From Drosophila persimilis (Eukaryota; Arthropoda; Insecta; Diptera; Drosophilidae), in contig NW_020825288.1 of NCBI RefSeq assembly GCF_003286085.1, forward strand, positions 6,944,001 through 7,008,000: a stretch of 64,000 nt of DNA. The letters are read 5' to 3'. The notes below the pieces were generated by a model. It worked only from the letters and a program-made list of their open reading frames with translations, had not been told where the DNA came from and ran no database searches. Shown here piece by piece: positions 48,972 through 58,770 of the stretch (its first letter is position 1; each line of letters begins with the position of its first letter). Both the position numbers and the translations under genes were made by a program.

Positions 48972-51966
48972 ATGTCTACATGGAGTAACCTGCAGCACGT
49001 ACCCCGGGCTGTTTTTATCTGTTGCTGTTGCTTCCTTCTACTGTCAATCCCCGCTGCAGCAAACGACCAAGGTGAGCCCCACGAAACAATGAAAGATGGA
49101 CATCATCGACAGGAGACCGACACATGGAGAAGAAGGTTGGACGATGTGGTCGGTGATAGTCGGATGATACATACACAGCGCCTCTACGCTGCCTATCGGG
49201 ATCGGCTGAGGCGCAATCAAGAGATCAAGGATAAGGACAGCGAGGATTCACTACAGTCAGCCCAGTACGTTGGCCGGATGGACACTATCAAGTCAAAGGA
49301 AGAAGAGGAAGAACCCGCCGATGGGAAGAAGCCCGTTGGGATGCTAATACTGAAGATGGACAACGCGCCCAGTCAATTGGAGGCATCCGTTAATACAACA
49401 TCAATGGCGGCTCATAAAGAGGAAGCAGAAGACCAGCCAAATCAGATATACATCGAAGAGGCCCCGCAGCAGCCAGTGACGGTCCCAGCCTCAAACCGAA
49501 ACCCAGAGTCCTCTTCCAAATCCTTGACGGAGTCCTTAACCAAGTCCGGTATGCATGGGCTCAGTGCCTTGACAGAGTTATTGAATTTTATCGAGCGCCT
49601 CAAGGAGAGTGATATCGTAAGCGATCTCGCAAAAAAGATCAGCGATGAAATGGAGCACCGCCTGTGGAGTAACAACTCCCTGTTCGCCGACTCACTGCAT
49701 GGCACGTTTGGTCTGGCCTCAGATGAACGTCTCAATGAGCTGCTCGATGAAGTGGATCCCCAGAGGACCGCTACTAGGTTCAAGCACATCCTGAAAAACT
49801 TAAAGAAGCGACGACTGACTGACCATCCGGGGGGCCTCTATGACGACTACCAAAAAATATTCTCCCAAGCGCTCGGCGATCAGAAGTATCCTCGTCAGTA
49901 CTCCGCGCCCAGTAAAGTGGAAGTCCCCATGGAAGATGACTATATGCGTAGAACGATTGGGTTCAACCCATGTCGATGTGACAACTCAAGGCCGGCAATG
50001 CTGGCAGCCGATCAGGGGCAAGTGCAGGCCAAGAAACAGTTCAAGCAGAAGGTCGCGGATAAATTACCGTCTCGGGAAAACAACTACATGAAATCCTTGG
50101 AGACATTCCTCAAGATGAACAAGGAGAATCAGTTTAACGGCGGCCTCAAGCCGTACTACTTGCCGAAATCGAAGAACCGACAGCTCATCTGGAACGAGGT
50201 GCCACTGATCAGGCCGGGACTGAGCCCAGAAGCCCACAAACTGAAAGCGGACAGCGCAAAGAAAACGCATCTTCGCAATGAAATACAAAAACTCAAAGCA
50301 CAAGACAGCCGTGACTTTAAGGCCAGACCTAAAACGCATCCTGCCCCAGCGAAAGACCTGGCTCCTGGTCTGCATCGCCACGATATTATAAATGGCTTGA
50401 GCGCCATTAAACAGTCGCCGTTCAACAACCTCTTCGATGAGTACCAAAGGCAAATGGAGAGGCTGAGGCAGAGCTTTCAGTCCGAGCAGTCCGACCATGC
50501 AGCATTCAAGCGGTTCGCGGTCAACAATCTATACCCGGTCCAAGCCGTAACCCCAGTGCCCTTCCCCGAGGCACTCATCCATCGAGGTGGCATGGGCTCC
50601 GCCCCGCAGATGGGGGGGAATATGATTAACAATATGGCCAGTCAAATGAATATATCTCCGCTGGAGATGGCCCAACGCATTGTGGGTTCGAATGGGAGTC
50701 CAGCTTCAGGTCAAGGTTCCAATTCCATGGGTTCAGATGGTCGCATGGGATTGAATGCAGGATATGGTCCATTACAGGGCCAGACATTGAATGTAGGTTC
50801 AGGTCCGGGACCTGGCTCGTATCAAAATTCCATTCCTTCAGATGGTCGGATGGAATTGCCTTCAGGATATGATTCATTTCAGGGACAGTCGGGTAAGTGG
50901 TTTTTGTTTTTCAAAAGCTCTCCACCAGTCTAAGACACTCTCTAAAAAGGAAACCAGATCAGCAATGGCCATGTACCATACCACAAATCGTCGAAGCTTG
51001 CGACGCAGGAGACGCCACCACAGGACCCGCCTGCGCAGGAGCCGCCGACCCAGAAGCCATCGAAAAATGCCTCGTCGACTCAGGATCCAGCCAACATAGC
51101 CCCAGTGCTGGAGAAGATTCTGCAGCGTTTGGAGACCATGCAGAAGGGCAAATGTGGCAACGAGACCGTTGATGAAGAGGACCTTAAAGACCTGCCCTGT
51201 TGCTTTACCGATCCGGCGGATGGTATGCATGGCATCAGTTCTCTGACGATCCAAATAACTCCATCCAATATCGCTATCTGCCACAGGTACACCCTGCGAC
51301 ATAAGTGGTTCTTGGGAGTCCCTGGTGCTGGGCGTGCGGATCAATATCCGCACTCCAAAAAACAAAAAGTTGTTCTCTACCACGGAAGAGAAGAAGCAAA
51401 CTTGTATTAATCCCAAGCAAGGGAAATCTCGGCGACAGTGCGTGAAGATTAGCCAATCCCAGCTGAAGGACAAGGCTGATACGAAGAAAGAAGAGCTCTT
51501 ACATTCCGGCTTGATGATCAATGTCAGCGTTCAGGAAACAGTGCCGCCACGAGCCCATGTTCTCCTCGAGAACATCACGGACTGGGATTTCTCGGGGCAT
51601 GCCCTAAGGACAATGGGGGGACCCGTGTCGCTGTCATTCCGCAAGCAAAAATCCAATCTGGTGGGCAACTTTGTTGGCTACTGTCGCACCTGCGGTTGCG
51701 TGGATACCATATTCGGATCGTGGACCTTCTGTCAGCCATCCAGAGATTGCCAGGACATCACCATGTCCATTGTGGACAGGCGGGATCTATTGAGGCGGTA
51801 CAGCTTGGACGAGAAGCGAATGAATCGCTACAAAGAACAGCTCTATCTGGGCAGCAAGTTTGCCCAAAAGGAAAGAGAGCGCATGGAAGCCGAAATAGGG
51901 AATTATGAAAAGCCCACCCCACCGCCGCAACTGCAGCAGGGTGGTCTCGCCTGTGGCTATCTGTAG
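48972..51966 (+). CDS. Large secreted protein with a C-terminal avidin-like domain
   Basis: Exons 48972-50892, 50950-51222 and 51287-51966 give 957 residues. I start at MSTWSNLQ, which gives a signal peptide (VFICCCCFLLLSIPAAA). Residues 30-560 are charged and low in predicted structure. A Gly/Ser/Met-rich stretch with two near-repeats (SDGRM..(4-5)..GY..(2)..QGQ) precedes the first intron, and a Pro/Gln-rich linker follows it. The last domain starts CDISGSW (avidin: CSLTGKW) and contains FVGYC then, 13 residues later, W (avidin FTGQC...W), which restores the pair of cysteines bridged in avidin. Positions that contact biotin in avidin, such as the Asn after W-T, are not kept, so biotin binding is doubtful. 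Extra cysteines are present in GYCRTCGC. I know no name for it; secretion is well supported, the fold assignment is inference. Confidence 0.8.
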
Positions 51967-52055
51967 TTCAAAGTTTGAAGTTCTTCAATCACTGTTCTTT
52001 TCACTGTTGCATTTATTTATTTTATATATTTATTATACTCTTGTGCCGTTGCCCA

Positions 52056-52424
52056 TCAGAATCGTTTGGCCTGCTCCTTCAGGTGGTTGATGAAGGACAT
52101 GGCATAGCCAATGGACCGCTTCACGCAGTGCTCGTCCATGTGGTTGTGCGACTTGCACTGACGCAGCTGGTCCGTCACGTACTCCACAATCCGCTTCTTG
52201 ATGGGCTCGCTATCGATGCGCTCCAGGCGCTTCTCCACCTTGTGCATCAGCACATAGGCCTGGGGATGGTCGGCCACATCGCAGGGCCACACCGAGGAGT
52301 GTCTGTGCGACCAGCTGGGGCTCAGCTCCTGAGACTCATCTCGCGATTCATTCGATCCGCGCAGAGTCCGTGCCTGGGCCAACGCCAGGACCGTGCCGAG
52401 TACTAGGAAAATCAGAAAGCGCAT
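52056..52424 (-). CDS. Small secreted protein, uncharacterised
   Basis: A single exon of 122 residues. The start MRFLIFLVLGTVLALAQA is a clear signal peptide, giving a mature chain of about 100 residues. Three cysteines are visible (VWPCDV, RQCKSH, EHCVKR) and the C-terminal half is strongly helical and charged (VEKRLERIDSEPIKKRIVEY). I recognise no family. A TATA box (52473-52479) and a TCAG initiator-like sequence are well placed upstream, indicating a regulated, probably tissue-specific gene. Its 3' end is 89 bp from the stop of the convergent avidin-like gene. Possibilities include a seminal-fluid or haemolymph peptide, but nothing in the sequence decides. Confidence 0.82.
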   Translation of the reverse strand: MRFLIFLVLGTVLALAQARTLRGSNESRDESQELSPSWSHRHSSVWPCDVADHPQAYVLMHKVEKRLERIDSEPIKKRIVEYVTDQLRQCKSHNHMDEHCVKRSIGYAMSFINHLKEQAKRF

Positions 52425-52472
52425 TGCGATGAACGAATGGAAACTATTGGATTCCAGTCCCTGAGCTGTTCA

Positions 52473-52479
52473 TTTTATA
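52473..52479 (-). promoter_or_regulatory. TATA box of the small secreted protein gene
   Basis: Minus-strand TATAAAA lies about 49 bp upstream of the start codon, with a TCAG initiator-like sequence some 11-15 bp further on and CTGATAAG just upstream. The short leader this implies (about 30 nt) is common in such genes. Confidence 0.5.
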
Positions 52480-52797
52480 GCCCTTATCAGCTGGAAAACC
52501 GCTGACACCCATACCCATAATCTGTGCAGGTCTAGAGTTCCCAATTTTCCTCACAAAGCACAATTTTCTCCGATTAGAAAGTTCACTGGCCCTGGCCCAG
52601 GTAGGGTGAGGCTGCTCTGACAAAATGCTAATGACACGCCAGGGGCTGGCGGAGGAGACTTTGTCAGTCCCTATAATGATAATCTATAACGATTAAAACA
52701 ACGTATTATATGCCATTGAACCTTGATTAGTTCCTTGTTAAGCTTCATTTAAAATTTAGAACAGAATTATAGCTCAATTAACGAATGGGTTAACCGA
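52480..52797. other. Intergenic DNA between the small secreted gene and the Arl-like gene
   Basis: No exon. The part nearest 52480 is the upstream region of the TATA-driven secreted-protein gene; the rest is AT-rich and is presumably the 3' UTR of the Arl-like gene. Confidence 0.5.
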
Positions 52798-53521
52798 TCA
52801 CTTTCGTATATTCTTGGAAATCCAACCGATGATGCCCTGTAAAACGTCTGCAAAGTGTTGCAAGTAATTTAAATTGAAAGTGATTCCTCAACCCACCTGA
52901 ATACCGCTGCCTGTCGTCACCGAACACTCTAGTATGATCCACTCGCGTCCCTCCAAGCGGCTCAGACCCATCAAATCGACCATAAGGCGGCTGGACATGG
53001 CACCCAAGGCGTCCTGTTTGTTGGCCACAATCAGCAGTGGGACATTCCGCAGTCGCTCGTCCAGCAGAACATCACAGAGCACGCAACGAGCCTCGCTCAG
53101 CCGGGCCGCATCCTTGCTGTCGATGACAAAGATCTGCGGGTGGATCCCTTTTAGCTGGGTAACCGCTGATGAGTAGGCCAAGTCTCACCAAGCCCCTGAC
53201 ATTCTTGTAATAGTTGGCCCAGAGCTGTCGGTTTTTCAGCCGTCCGTTTAGATCAAACATCTGTAGTTTGGTGCTTTTGATCTTGAGGCGCACTTCTGTG
53301 ACCTCCATAGAAGCAGTTACGTTCTGAAAAGTAGCCAGATAATGCGGTTCGGGTTAGGTTGAAACACTCTGACACCTTACACCGTCGCCCAATTTGTCAG
53401 CTAGGCTTCCGGTCAGAGAGGATTTGCCAGCATTGTCCAGTCCCAAGACGAGGAGACAGGGCTCCCCGGCCCTTGGGGGCAGGAGTTTGCGAATGAGCGA
53501 AACGGAGCCGTTAAAGCACAT
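52798..53521 (-). CDS. Atypical Arl-family small GTPase
   Basis: Exons: 53521-53381, 53323-53189, 53133-52897 and 52836-52798, giving 183 residues, the usual ARF/ARL length. The P-loop GLDNAGKS and the base-binding VANKQD motif are intact. The switch-II motif, normally W-D-x-G-G-Q, is FDLNGRLKNR (codons about 53241-53257), so the catalytic Gln and first invariant Gly are gone, and the switch-I P-T-x-G-F is degenerate (TASMEV). Residue 2 is Cys, not the Gly used for myristoylation. It probably binds nucleotide but hydrolyses GTP poorly or not at all. It is adjacent and in the same orientation as Arl3/dnd (145 bp apart), so it may be an old tandem duplicate. I recall a fly gene of this sort (CG17819). 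The last exon is assigned by the acceptor TTTTACAG, which restores the WISKNIRK tail. Confidence 0.85.
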
Positions 53522-53666
53522 GGAGACGTTATTGTATTCAAGTACAGATAAATGTAAGTGTTCTATTAAGGTTGAAGTAAAACTGCATTTCTACTAAGTT
53601 TTAAGTATATTAGATTAGATGTACATATATTTATGAGTCGAACCTTAAAATAAATTATTAAACAAA

Positions 53667-54580
53667 TTATTTCTTCATGTTCTGGCACACCCAGTCCATT
53701 CCCTCCTTCAGGCCAGTGCCATTGACGGCAGTGCAAGCCTTGATCTCCCAGGTGCGCCCCTGGAGCTGGACCAAGTTCATTCTCTCGGCCACTTCGGATG
53801 CAGTCATGGCATCGGGCATATCTTGTTTGTTGGCAAAGACCAGCAAAGGCACCTGCTTGAGGCGATTGTCCATCAGCATTTCGAACAGTTCGCTGCCCGC
53901 CTCCGGCAAACGGGCCCGATCCGTGCAGTCAATCACGTAGATCTGTCGAGGAAGGGAGTAGTTATAAAAGGATTTCAAGGGCTATCTTCGGACAGACTCA
54001 CCAGGACATCGGTATTGGCAAAGTAGTTTTTCCAATAGGGACGGATCTTCCACTGGCCGCCAATATCCCACACATTGAGCTTGAACCCATCGGCTGCCAC
54101 GGACTTGATGTTAAAGCCGGCCGTGGGCGTTACCTGCAGGGGTTCACTCCTTATTTTTGGGGAAAAACAGAAACGCTTCTGTTTCTTTTTCATACGAACC
54201 GTTGTTATATCCTCGGACGCCAGTTGCTTCAGAATCGTGGTCTTGCCCGCATTGTCCAGGCCAAGGAGCAGAATTCGTGCCTCCTTTTCCGGATTGGGGC
54301 GCAGTTTGCGTAGCAGCGAAAGCAGACCCTACAGTTATAAAAGATAATTAGTTTTAAATTCAATTTTTGAACTGTGCTTAGGGCGCCAAAAGCACACAGC
54401 AGTGCTGCAAAAAGCACCACACGACTAGTGTTTGGCAACGCAGGTTTTACGGTGTATCCATGGAAACGATCGCGACAACAAACAAAATTAGATTTTGAGG
54501 AAAAATTACTTAATAACAAATTGTAATTGGCTTATTACGCCACGAAAGAGTGCCCATTAAGTGCACAATCTACATACCAT
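53667..54580 (-). CDS. dnd: Arl3 GTPase (dead end)
   Basis: ARL3 is a small GTPase that releases lipidated cargo from carriers and is tied to cilia and microtubules; in flies it is called dead end and is needed for tracheal tube fusion. Exons: 54580-54578 (only the ATG), 54328-54200, 54133-54002 and 53942-53667, giving 179 residues beginning [14 protein letters not shown]. All G-motifs are present: [23 protein letters not shown] and a C-terminal [11 protein letters not shown]. The start codon is the last triplet of its exon (AAGATG then GTATGT), so translation continues only after a 249 nt intron. That intron contains an X-box-like site (54454-54467). The neighbour RCCD1 starts 315 bp away in the opposite direction. 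Confidence 0.94.
54363..54450 (+). repeat. Direct repeat copy A (with 56869-56952), inside dnd intron 1
   Basis: About 85 bp match copy B at roughly 80 percent: ATTTTTGAA, GGGCGCCAAAAGCACA, AGTGCTG, AAAAAGCACCACACGACTAG and TGTT. The two copies lie in the same orientation and flank the whole RCCD1 gene. Both carry GGCGCCAAA, which is an E2F-type site (TTTGGCGC) on the other strand. Confidence 0.75.
54454..54467. promoter_or_regulatory. X-box-like site in the first intron of dnd
   Basis: GTATCCATGGAAAC differs at one base from the palindromic X-box GTTNCCATGGNAAC. It is in the non-coding stretch between the dnd start-codon exon and the rest of the gene, about 430 bp from the RCCD1 start. ARL3 is a ciliary gene in other animals, so Rfx control is plausible. 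Confidence 0.45.
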
Positions 54581-54895
54581 CTTATTCGATCTGAAAGCGG
54601 CCACAGCTCGTCACTATCTGTCCCGGAGCGGTGATTTTCTACGATAAGGCGTGCGCGGGCGCTCCTGAATGTGTCTTTTGGATTAGGAGGAAAACTGATA
54701 GAAAAAAACCACCACCAAACACAACATTTCAGGTTCAACGCCAGGCACCAACTACTACTAAAAAATTCTCTCAACGCTCCACCAACCAACAACAACACAA
54801 CAGCAGCGAGAGCGGGCCAAAAGCGTCGCTACGCAACCGCCGGGTCTGGGTCTGTGTCTGGCCTGGCTGTGTGGAGCCGGCCGAAACGGAAGAAG

Positions 54896-56306
54896 ATGCG
54901 ACAGTTACTATTTACGGGCTTCAACGCATTTGGCCAGCATGAATTTGTAAACAGCCCCCACGACGAGCAGCCAGTGCCGTGTGTGCAGGCTTTAGTGGTT
55001 TGTAACTGGCAACAAAGCCGCCGAGCGGTTCGCTCTCTCACCCAATTGAAATGTATACTAAGCAGTCCTTTCATTATAGAATTAAATGCGCACGACGGCG
55101 GCAACAGCAACAGCAACAAAAAAAAGAACCAGTGCACGATCTCGATCGCTTGGCGTTACACTGCCTATGCCCTAGACCGGAAGTTGCGACTGCGGGGTCT
55201 GCTCGAGACGGAGCCAGGCGATTGCGTGGAAGTGGAAACCCCTGGGGAGATAAAAGCATTGGCCGCTGGCGACTCGCACTGCCTGGTTCTGCTGTACACT
55301 GGCGAACTGTACAAAATTCAGCCCAAATTGGAGGCGACTTTGCAAGCGATACGACTGGAAAGTCCCCCCAGACCAAGTACGGCAACGAAGCGGACTATTT
55401 TCGGGGCGGCCAAGGCTCCAGCACCTCCCATTATCGAGCACATTGCCTGCGGAACGAACATCAATGTGGCAATCAGCTCTGAAAATGCGGTCTACTCCAT
55501 ACCCAGTTGCCTGCATCAGTTTCCCGATCGCCAGTGGCGAGTCCAGCAGCTGGAATGTGGACATGAGCATGCCCTGCTTCTCAATGGCAACGGCGACGTA
55601 TACACCTGGGGAAATGGTCTGTAGGTATTCCCGTTTATGATTCAGTTTTGGGTTATTGACACTTTTGTTTACTTTTTCACAGTCGCGGTCAGTTGGGACA
55701 AGTGGCGCTAGGAGTGGAAGAAACGCCCCAATTGATAGACGCGCTAGCGGGGATCAAGGTATGTCACTGTCTTCGTTTCTTATCTCAGTTGTCACAGTCA
55801 CACTCGAGCGTTAATTGTAGATAACTGGCATTGCTGCCGGCGGATGGCACAGTGCGGCTATATCCGCATTCGGAGATCTCTACACTTGGGGGCTCAACTG
55901 CAGCGGCCAACTTGGCATGCGCGTTATGAAACCCGGTGGCTTGCTGAAGGAGCCCACCGTGTATCCCCTACCACAGCTGCATGATCTGCCCGAGTGCTGC
56001 CGCTCCAGCAGAGAGAACGAGAGTGGCGATGATGAAGGCGTCTGTGAGCCTCTCAGAGTTTTCGCCGGCTCTCGTCACACTCTGCTGCTTCGGCGGTGTG
56101 GGAGGCTATGGGCTAGTGGCTGGTGCATACACGGTCAGTTGGGCAAGCAACTGTGTGAGCAGAACTTTTTGGACGCATTCCAAGCTCTAGATGGAGTTGG
56201 TGTAGACCTCGATTTCGTCAGCGGCCTATGCGGGCCTTGGGCAACGCTGCTCATGGTGACCGCGAAGCAAAAGAAGAGTGTTTCCTCTGCTGATGCCATT
56301 TCTTGA
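54896..56306 (+). CDS. RCC1-repeat protein, RCCD1 homologue
   Basis: Exons 54896-55620, 55683-55758 and 55821-56306 give 428 residues. At least three RCC1 propeller blades are visible: LECGHEHALLLNGNGDVYTW then RGQLGQ; IAAGGWHSAAISAFGDLYTW then SGQLG; and FAGSRHTLLLRRCGRLWASG then HGQLG. The start MRQLLFTGFNAFGQ resembles that of RCCD1, a partner of the histone demethylase KDM8 in vertebrates. The open frame before 54896 is low-complexity and treated as leader. The first donor is TCT/GTAGGT; the frame would otherwise stop after one codon. From memory this is CG6678. It is divergent from dnd and flanked by an 85 bp direct repeat. Confidence 0.9.
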
Positions 56307-57303
56307 GTGCACAGGTCATCCACCTGTTCTAATGGGGTTCGAATATGGTTAGAGCTAAAGCAACCTGTTTTCTTGTGCAGTCTTTTGTGGCATCAGACTA
56401 GATCAAGTTGGAATTTGTGGCCCACCGGATTCCGCCCCCCTAAATCGAGCATCCCTGGTCCACATGTTGGCAGACAAATTTGCTTGCAGACATTACATGG
56501 ATACATATGTACTTCTATATATATTGCTTACAATTTAATTATTTCTATATTTTTCTTAATTTTTAAATCGAACATTGCTTGTGATCTGCGGGCACATGGT
56601 GTTCCAAGAAGAAAACCTTAACACTCTTGCTCTAAGACTTACACCACCACCGATGGTAATAGATATGATCGCGCAGCACAATAAAATCGCTCCCATTGAT
56701 CCAAAAATAATTATAAAACACACGTGCGCCCTGGCGGGAAAAGTTGGTAATTATCGACGGGAGCTTAAACAACCGCTAACCCGCAGCTTTTGGGCATCAA
56801 CTCGCAGCTCTCAAGACAGAACAGAACCACCAACAAAGCGCATACAGCATAAATGTGCTTTCATTTCGATTTTTGAATTGCATTAAGGGCGCCAAAAGCA
56901 CAGAAGTGCTGGAAAAAGCACCACACGACTAGTGTTAGGAAGTGCTGGTTTTGTTTTTTTTGCTGAAATGGTTTTACGAAACTCGCAACATTATTCCGCA
57001 ACACTATCAGCGCAACATCTATGAATTTACGTAATTCGCAACATTCCTAAGCAACATTATGTTACAGTAATGTTAAACTAAGCGCATGGGACAATGTTAA
57101 TGTCAAAAGATGGCGCGAAAATTTAAAAATGTTCGTGTTCCTCCCAAAAGAAGAAATACTCTTGTTTAATTTAGAATGCTACAAATGAAATTTCAAACTC
57201 AATTACGTTCAATGAAAATCGCCACTAGAATTAGAACAGCAAGGCAAAATGACGTAGAATGATCCGCATTGCCCCTAAAACAATGCGAAATTAAAATAAT
57301 AAA
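56307..57303. other. Intergenic DNA with direct-repeat copy B and a GCAACAT cluster
   Basis: The interval includes the RCCD1 3' UTR, repeat copy B (56869-56952) and, at 56985-57060, five copies of GCAACA(T/C) spaced 12-25 bp apart. The same heptamer is common in the degenerate repeats at 33-34.5 kb. No exon is supported. Confidence 0.5.
56869..56952 (+). repeat. Direct repeat copy B (with 54363-54450)
   Basis: This is the second copy of the 85 bp repeat, 2.5 kb away. It lacks three bases of CACACAGCAGTG and has GGAAAAAGC for GCAAAAAGC; the right end GGTTTT is shared. Confidence 0.75.
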
Positions 57304-57996
57304 TTAAAATTCACAGAATGGTATAAATACATACGTGGCCATGGGAACATTTTCCTTGAATTCCGATATAATATTGCCTTTCGGCTTGTACCGCGCCACA
57401 ACGTAATGGTTTTCATCCCTATGAGGGTGGGAGTGGGGCGATGAGTGGCGGTTTGCTAAATACGAATATGATCGATTCACTCACTTTGTAAAAAGGCCAA
57501 TACCCAGAGTTTTCGAAGCCTTCCAAATCATGGCCGTGAAATGTTCAGTTTCCGAACTCAATCTTGGTGCATTATAATCGTACAGGTTCTTTTCCATATA
57601 CCAGCTCTCTATGCACTCTAGCGGCTTCTTGATAGTCATGCACAAATTTTCTGTATACCCATCAAGTTTCGTTGGCTCCAGCTTACCCTTCCCGGCCAGA
57701 GTCTGCATGGGACGGAAAACTATCAGTTGTTAGTGGTAGCTCTCTGGGATTTTGTTTCGATTTGCAGCAATACCTTGGCATATTCTGCGCATTCGTTGCT
57801 CAGGTCCGAGTCCAATTTCAAGTCCGGGCAATCGTGATTTTTTCTGTGCTCATTGTGCCTTGCAAGGGCATCCTCAGGAAAGCCCCCATCGATCTGGGCG
57901 AACTGCCACTAAAGTAGAACGGTGCTGCCAAATTGTATTTACTTTTATTTCACTTACCCCATAAATAGTTAACAAAATGAGTATAATTTTCAACAT
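57304..57996 (-). CDS. Secreted CAP-superfamily (SCP/TAPS, GAPR-1-like) protein
   Basis: Exons: 57996-57958, 57908-57774, 57702-57485 and 57418-57304, giving 168 residues. Exon 1 encodes the signal peptide MLKIILILLTIYG. The CAP domain is complete: ALARHNEHRKNH with the conserved His, YTENLC in place of the GENL motif, EHFTAMIWKASKTLGIG (CAP1) and HYVVARYKPKGN (CAP2). Unlike most secreted relatives it has few cysteines, and its sequence is closest to the intracellular GAPR-1 group; flies have many secreted members of this type in the male reproductive tract. The exon 2 acceptor could also be six bases further on (after TGGCAG), removing two residues. All introns are under 75 nt. Confidence 0.87.
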
Positions 57997-58477
57997 TTTA
58001 TAAACTTTTTTATTCAGCCGAAAGAGTTTTACTTTGAACAATCGATTGGCAGTATTTGCCAGGGCAAAGATACAAGTCTGAAGGTTTTTTCCAATTGCAT
58101 TTGACAAATATATGCTGTTTCAAAAATTCATCTAAAAGATAAAAGGTGACGATTGGGTGAAGCCTGAACCATATTTCGAGGTTTAATAACAATAAAGATC
58201 ATATGGAACCGCAAAGGAACTTGTAAGTAATGGTCAACCAGCGATAGCTACAAGGGGCACGCCTCCTTGGGCTTGGGCATGGGCTGTAGGAGATCCTCGG
58301 AGCAGCACTCCCTGACTCCATAAAAATACTTTCAAAGTTTTAGTTGTCTCAAAGGTGCTCTAGTGCTCGTTCCATTTAAAGTCAAAACTTTTGTCATAGC
58401 AGAAAGGTAGTAAAATCTCTACAACCCGAATTTTCCTTGCAAAACTGAGCTCATTGGAAACTGAAATAATCTTAAGA
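57997..58477. other. Interval with two exon-like pieces on the minus strand
   Basis: At 58331-58248 (minus) a frame reads YFYGVRECCSEDLLQPMPKP and ends at TAG with marked G/C at third positions, looking like a terminal coding exon. At 58130-58010 (minus) a strong acceptor (CTTTTATCTTTTAG) precedes a frame containing KCNWKKPSDLYLCPGKYC and a stop just before the CAP gene. I cannot join either to a start exon; they may be parts of small Cys-containing secreted genes, UTR exons or relics. Confidence 0.35.
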
Positions 58478-58770
58478 ATGGAGTGAGTGTTACCTTAGGG
58501 AAAATCATCTAAAAAAAACAAGTCGCTTGATTCTCCTCATTGCAGTGAGGGCATCTTCTGGTATTTGTTTTGTCGGCTTATCATATTCAGTTTTAGTCAG
58601 TATGGCTCCTGGGGCATTCAGGAGGACAGCGGCGATGAATATACGATGCGCAAGTTCGACTTTAAGGACTTGCATGAGCTGGAACCGGCTTTATTTTTAA
58701 TGCTCCTGATGATCGGAATCTAGAACCTCCGTTGCCGCAACAAAAGTACAAAGTCATTCGCCTCGAGTGA
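58478..58770 (+). pseudogene. Micro-gene with a C-terminal frameshift
   Basis: The first coding exon is only ATGGA (58478-58482), followed by a 63 nt intron (GTGAGT...CATTGCAG) and an exon from 58546. The spliced frame gives a 60-residue protein, MDEGIFWYLFCRLIIFSF, with an N-terminal hydrophobic signal-like segment, then QEDSGDEYTMRKFDFKDL, stopping at 58721-58723. Immediately after the T-run at 58694-58698 the next frame stays open for 23 codons (NAPDDRNLEPPLPQQKYKVI...) to TGA at 58768-58770 and reads like the natural continuation. The pattern fits loss of one T from a homopolymer, either a real truncation or a sequencing error. I recognise no family. Intron consensus and residue composition argue for a genuine gene; whether it is functional here is open. 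Confidence 0.55.

Noticed and set aside
54671..54895. N-terminal extension of the RCCD1 homologue
   Set aside because: The extra 75 residues are Asn/Gln/Arg low complexity; the protein resembles RCCD1 only from MRQLLFTGFNAFG onward.
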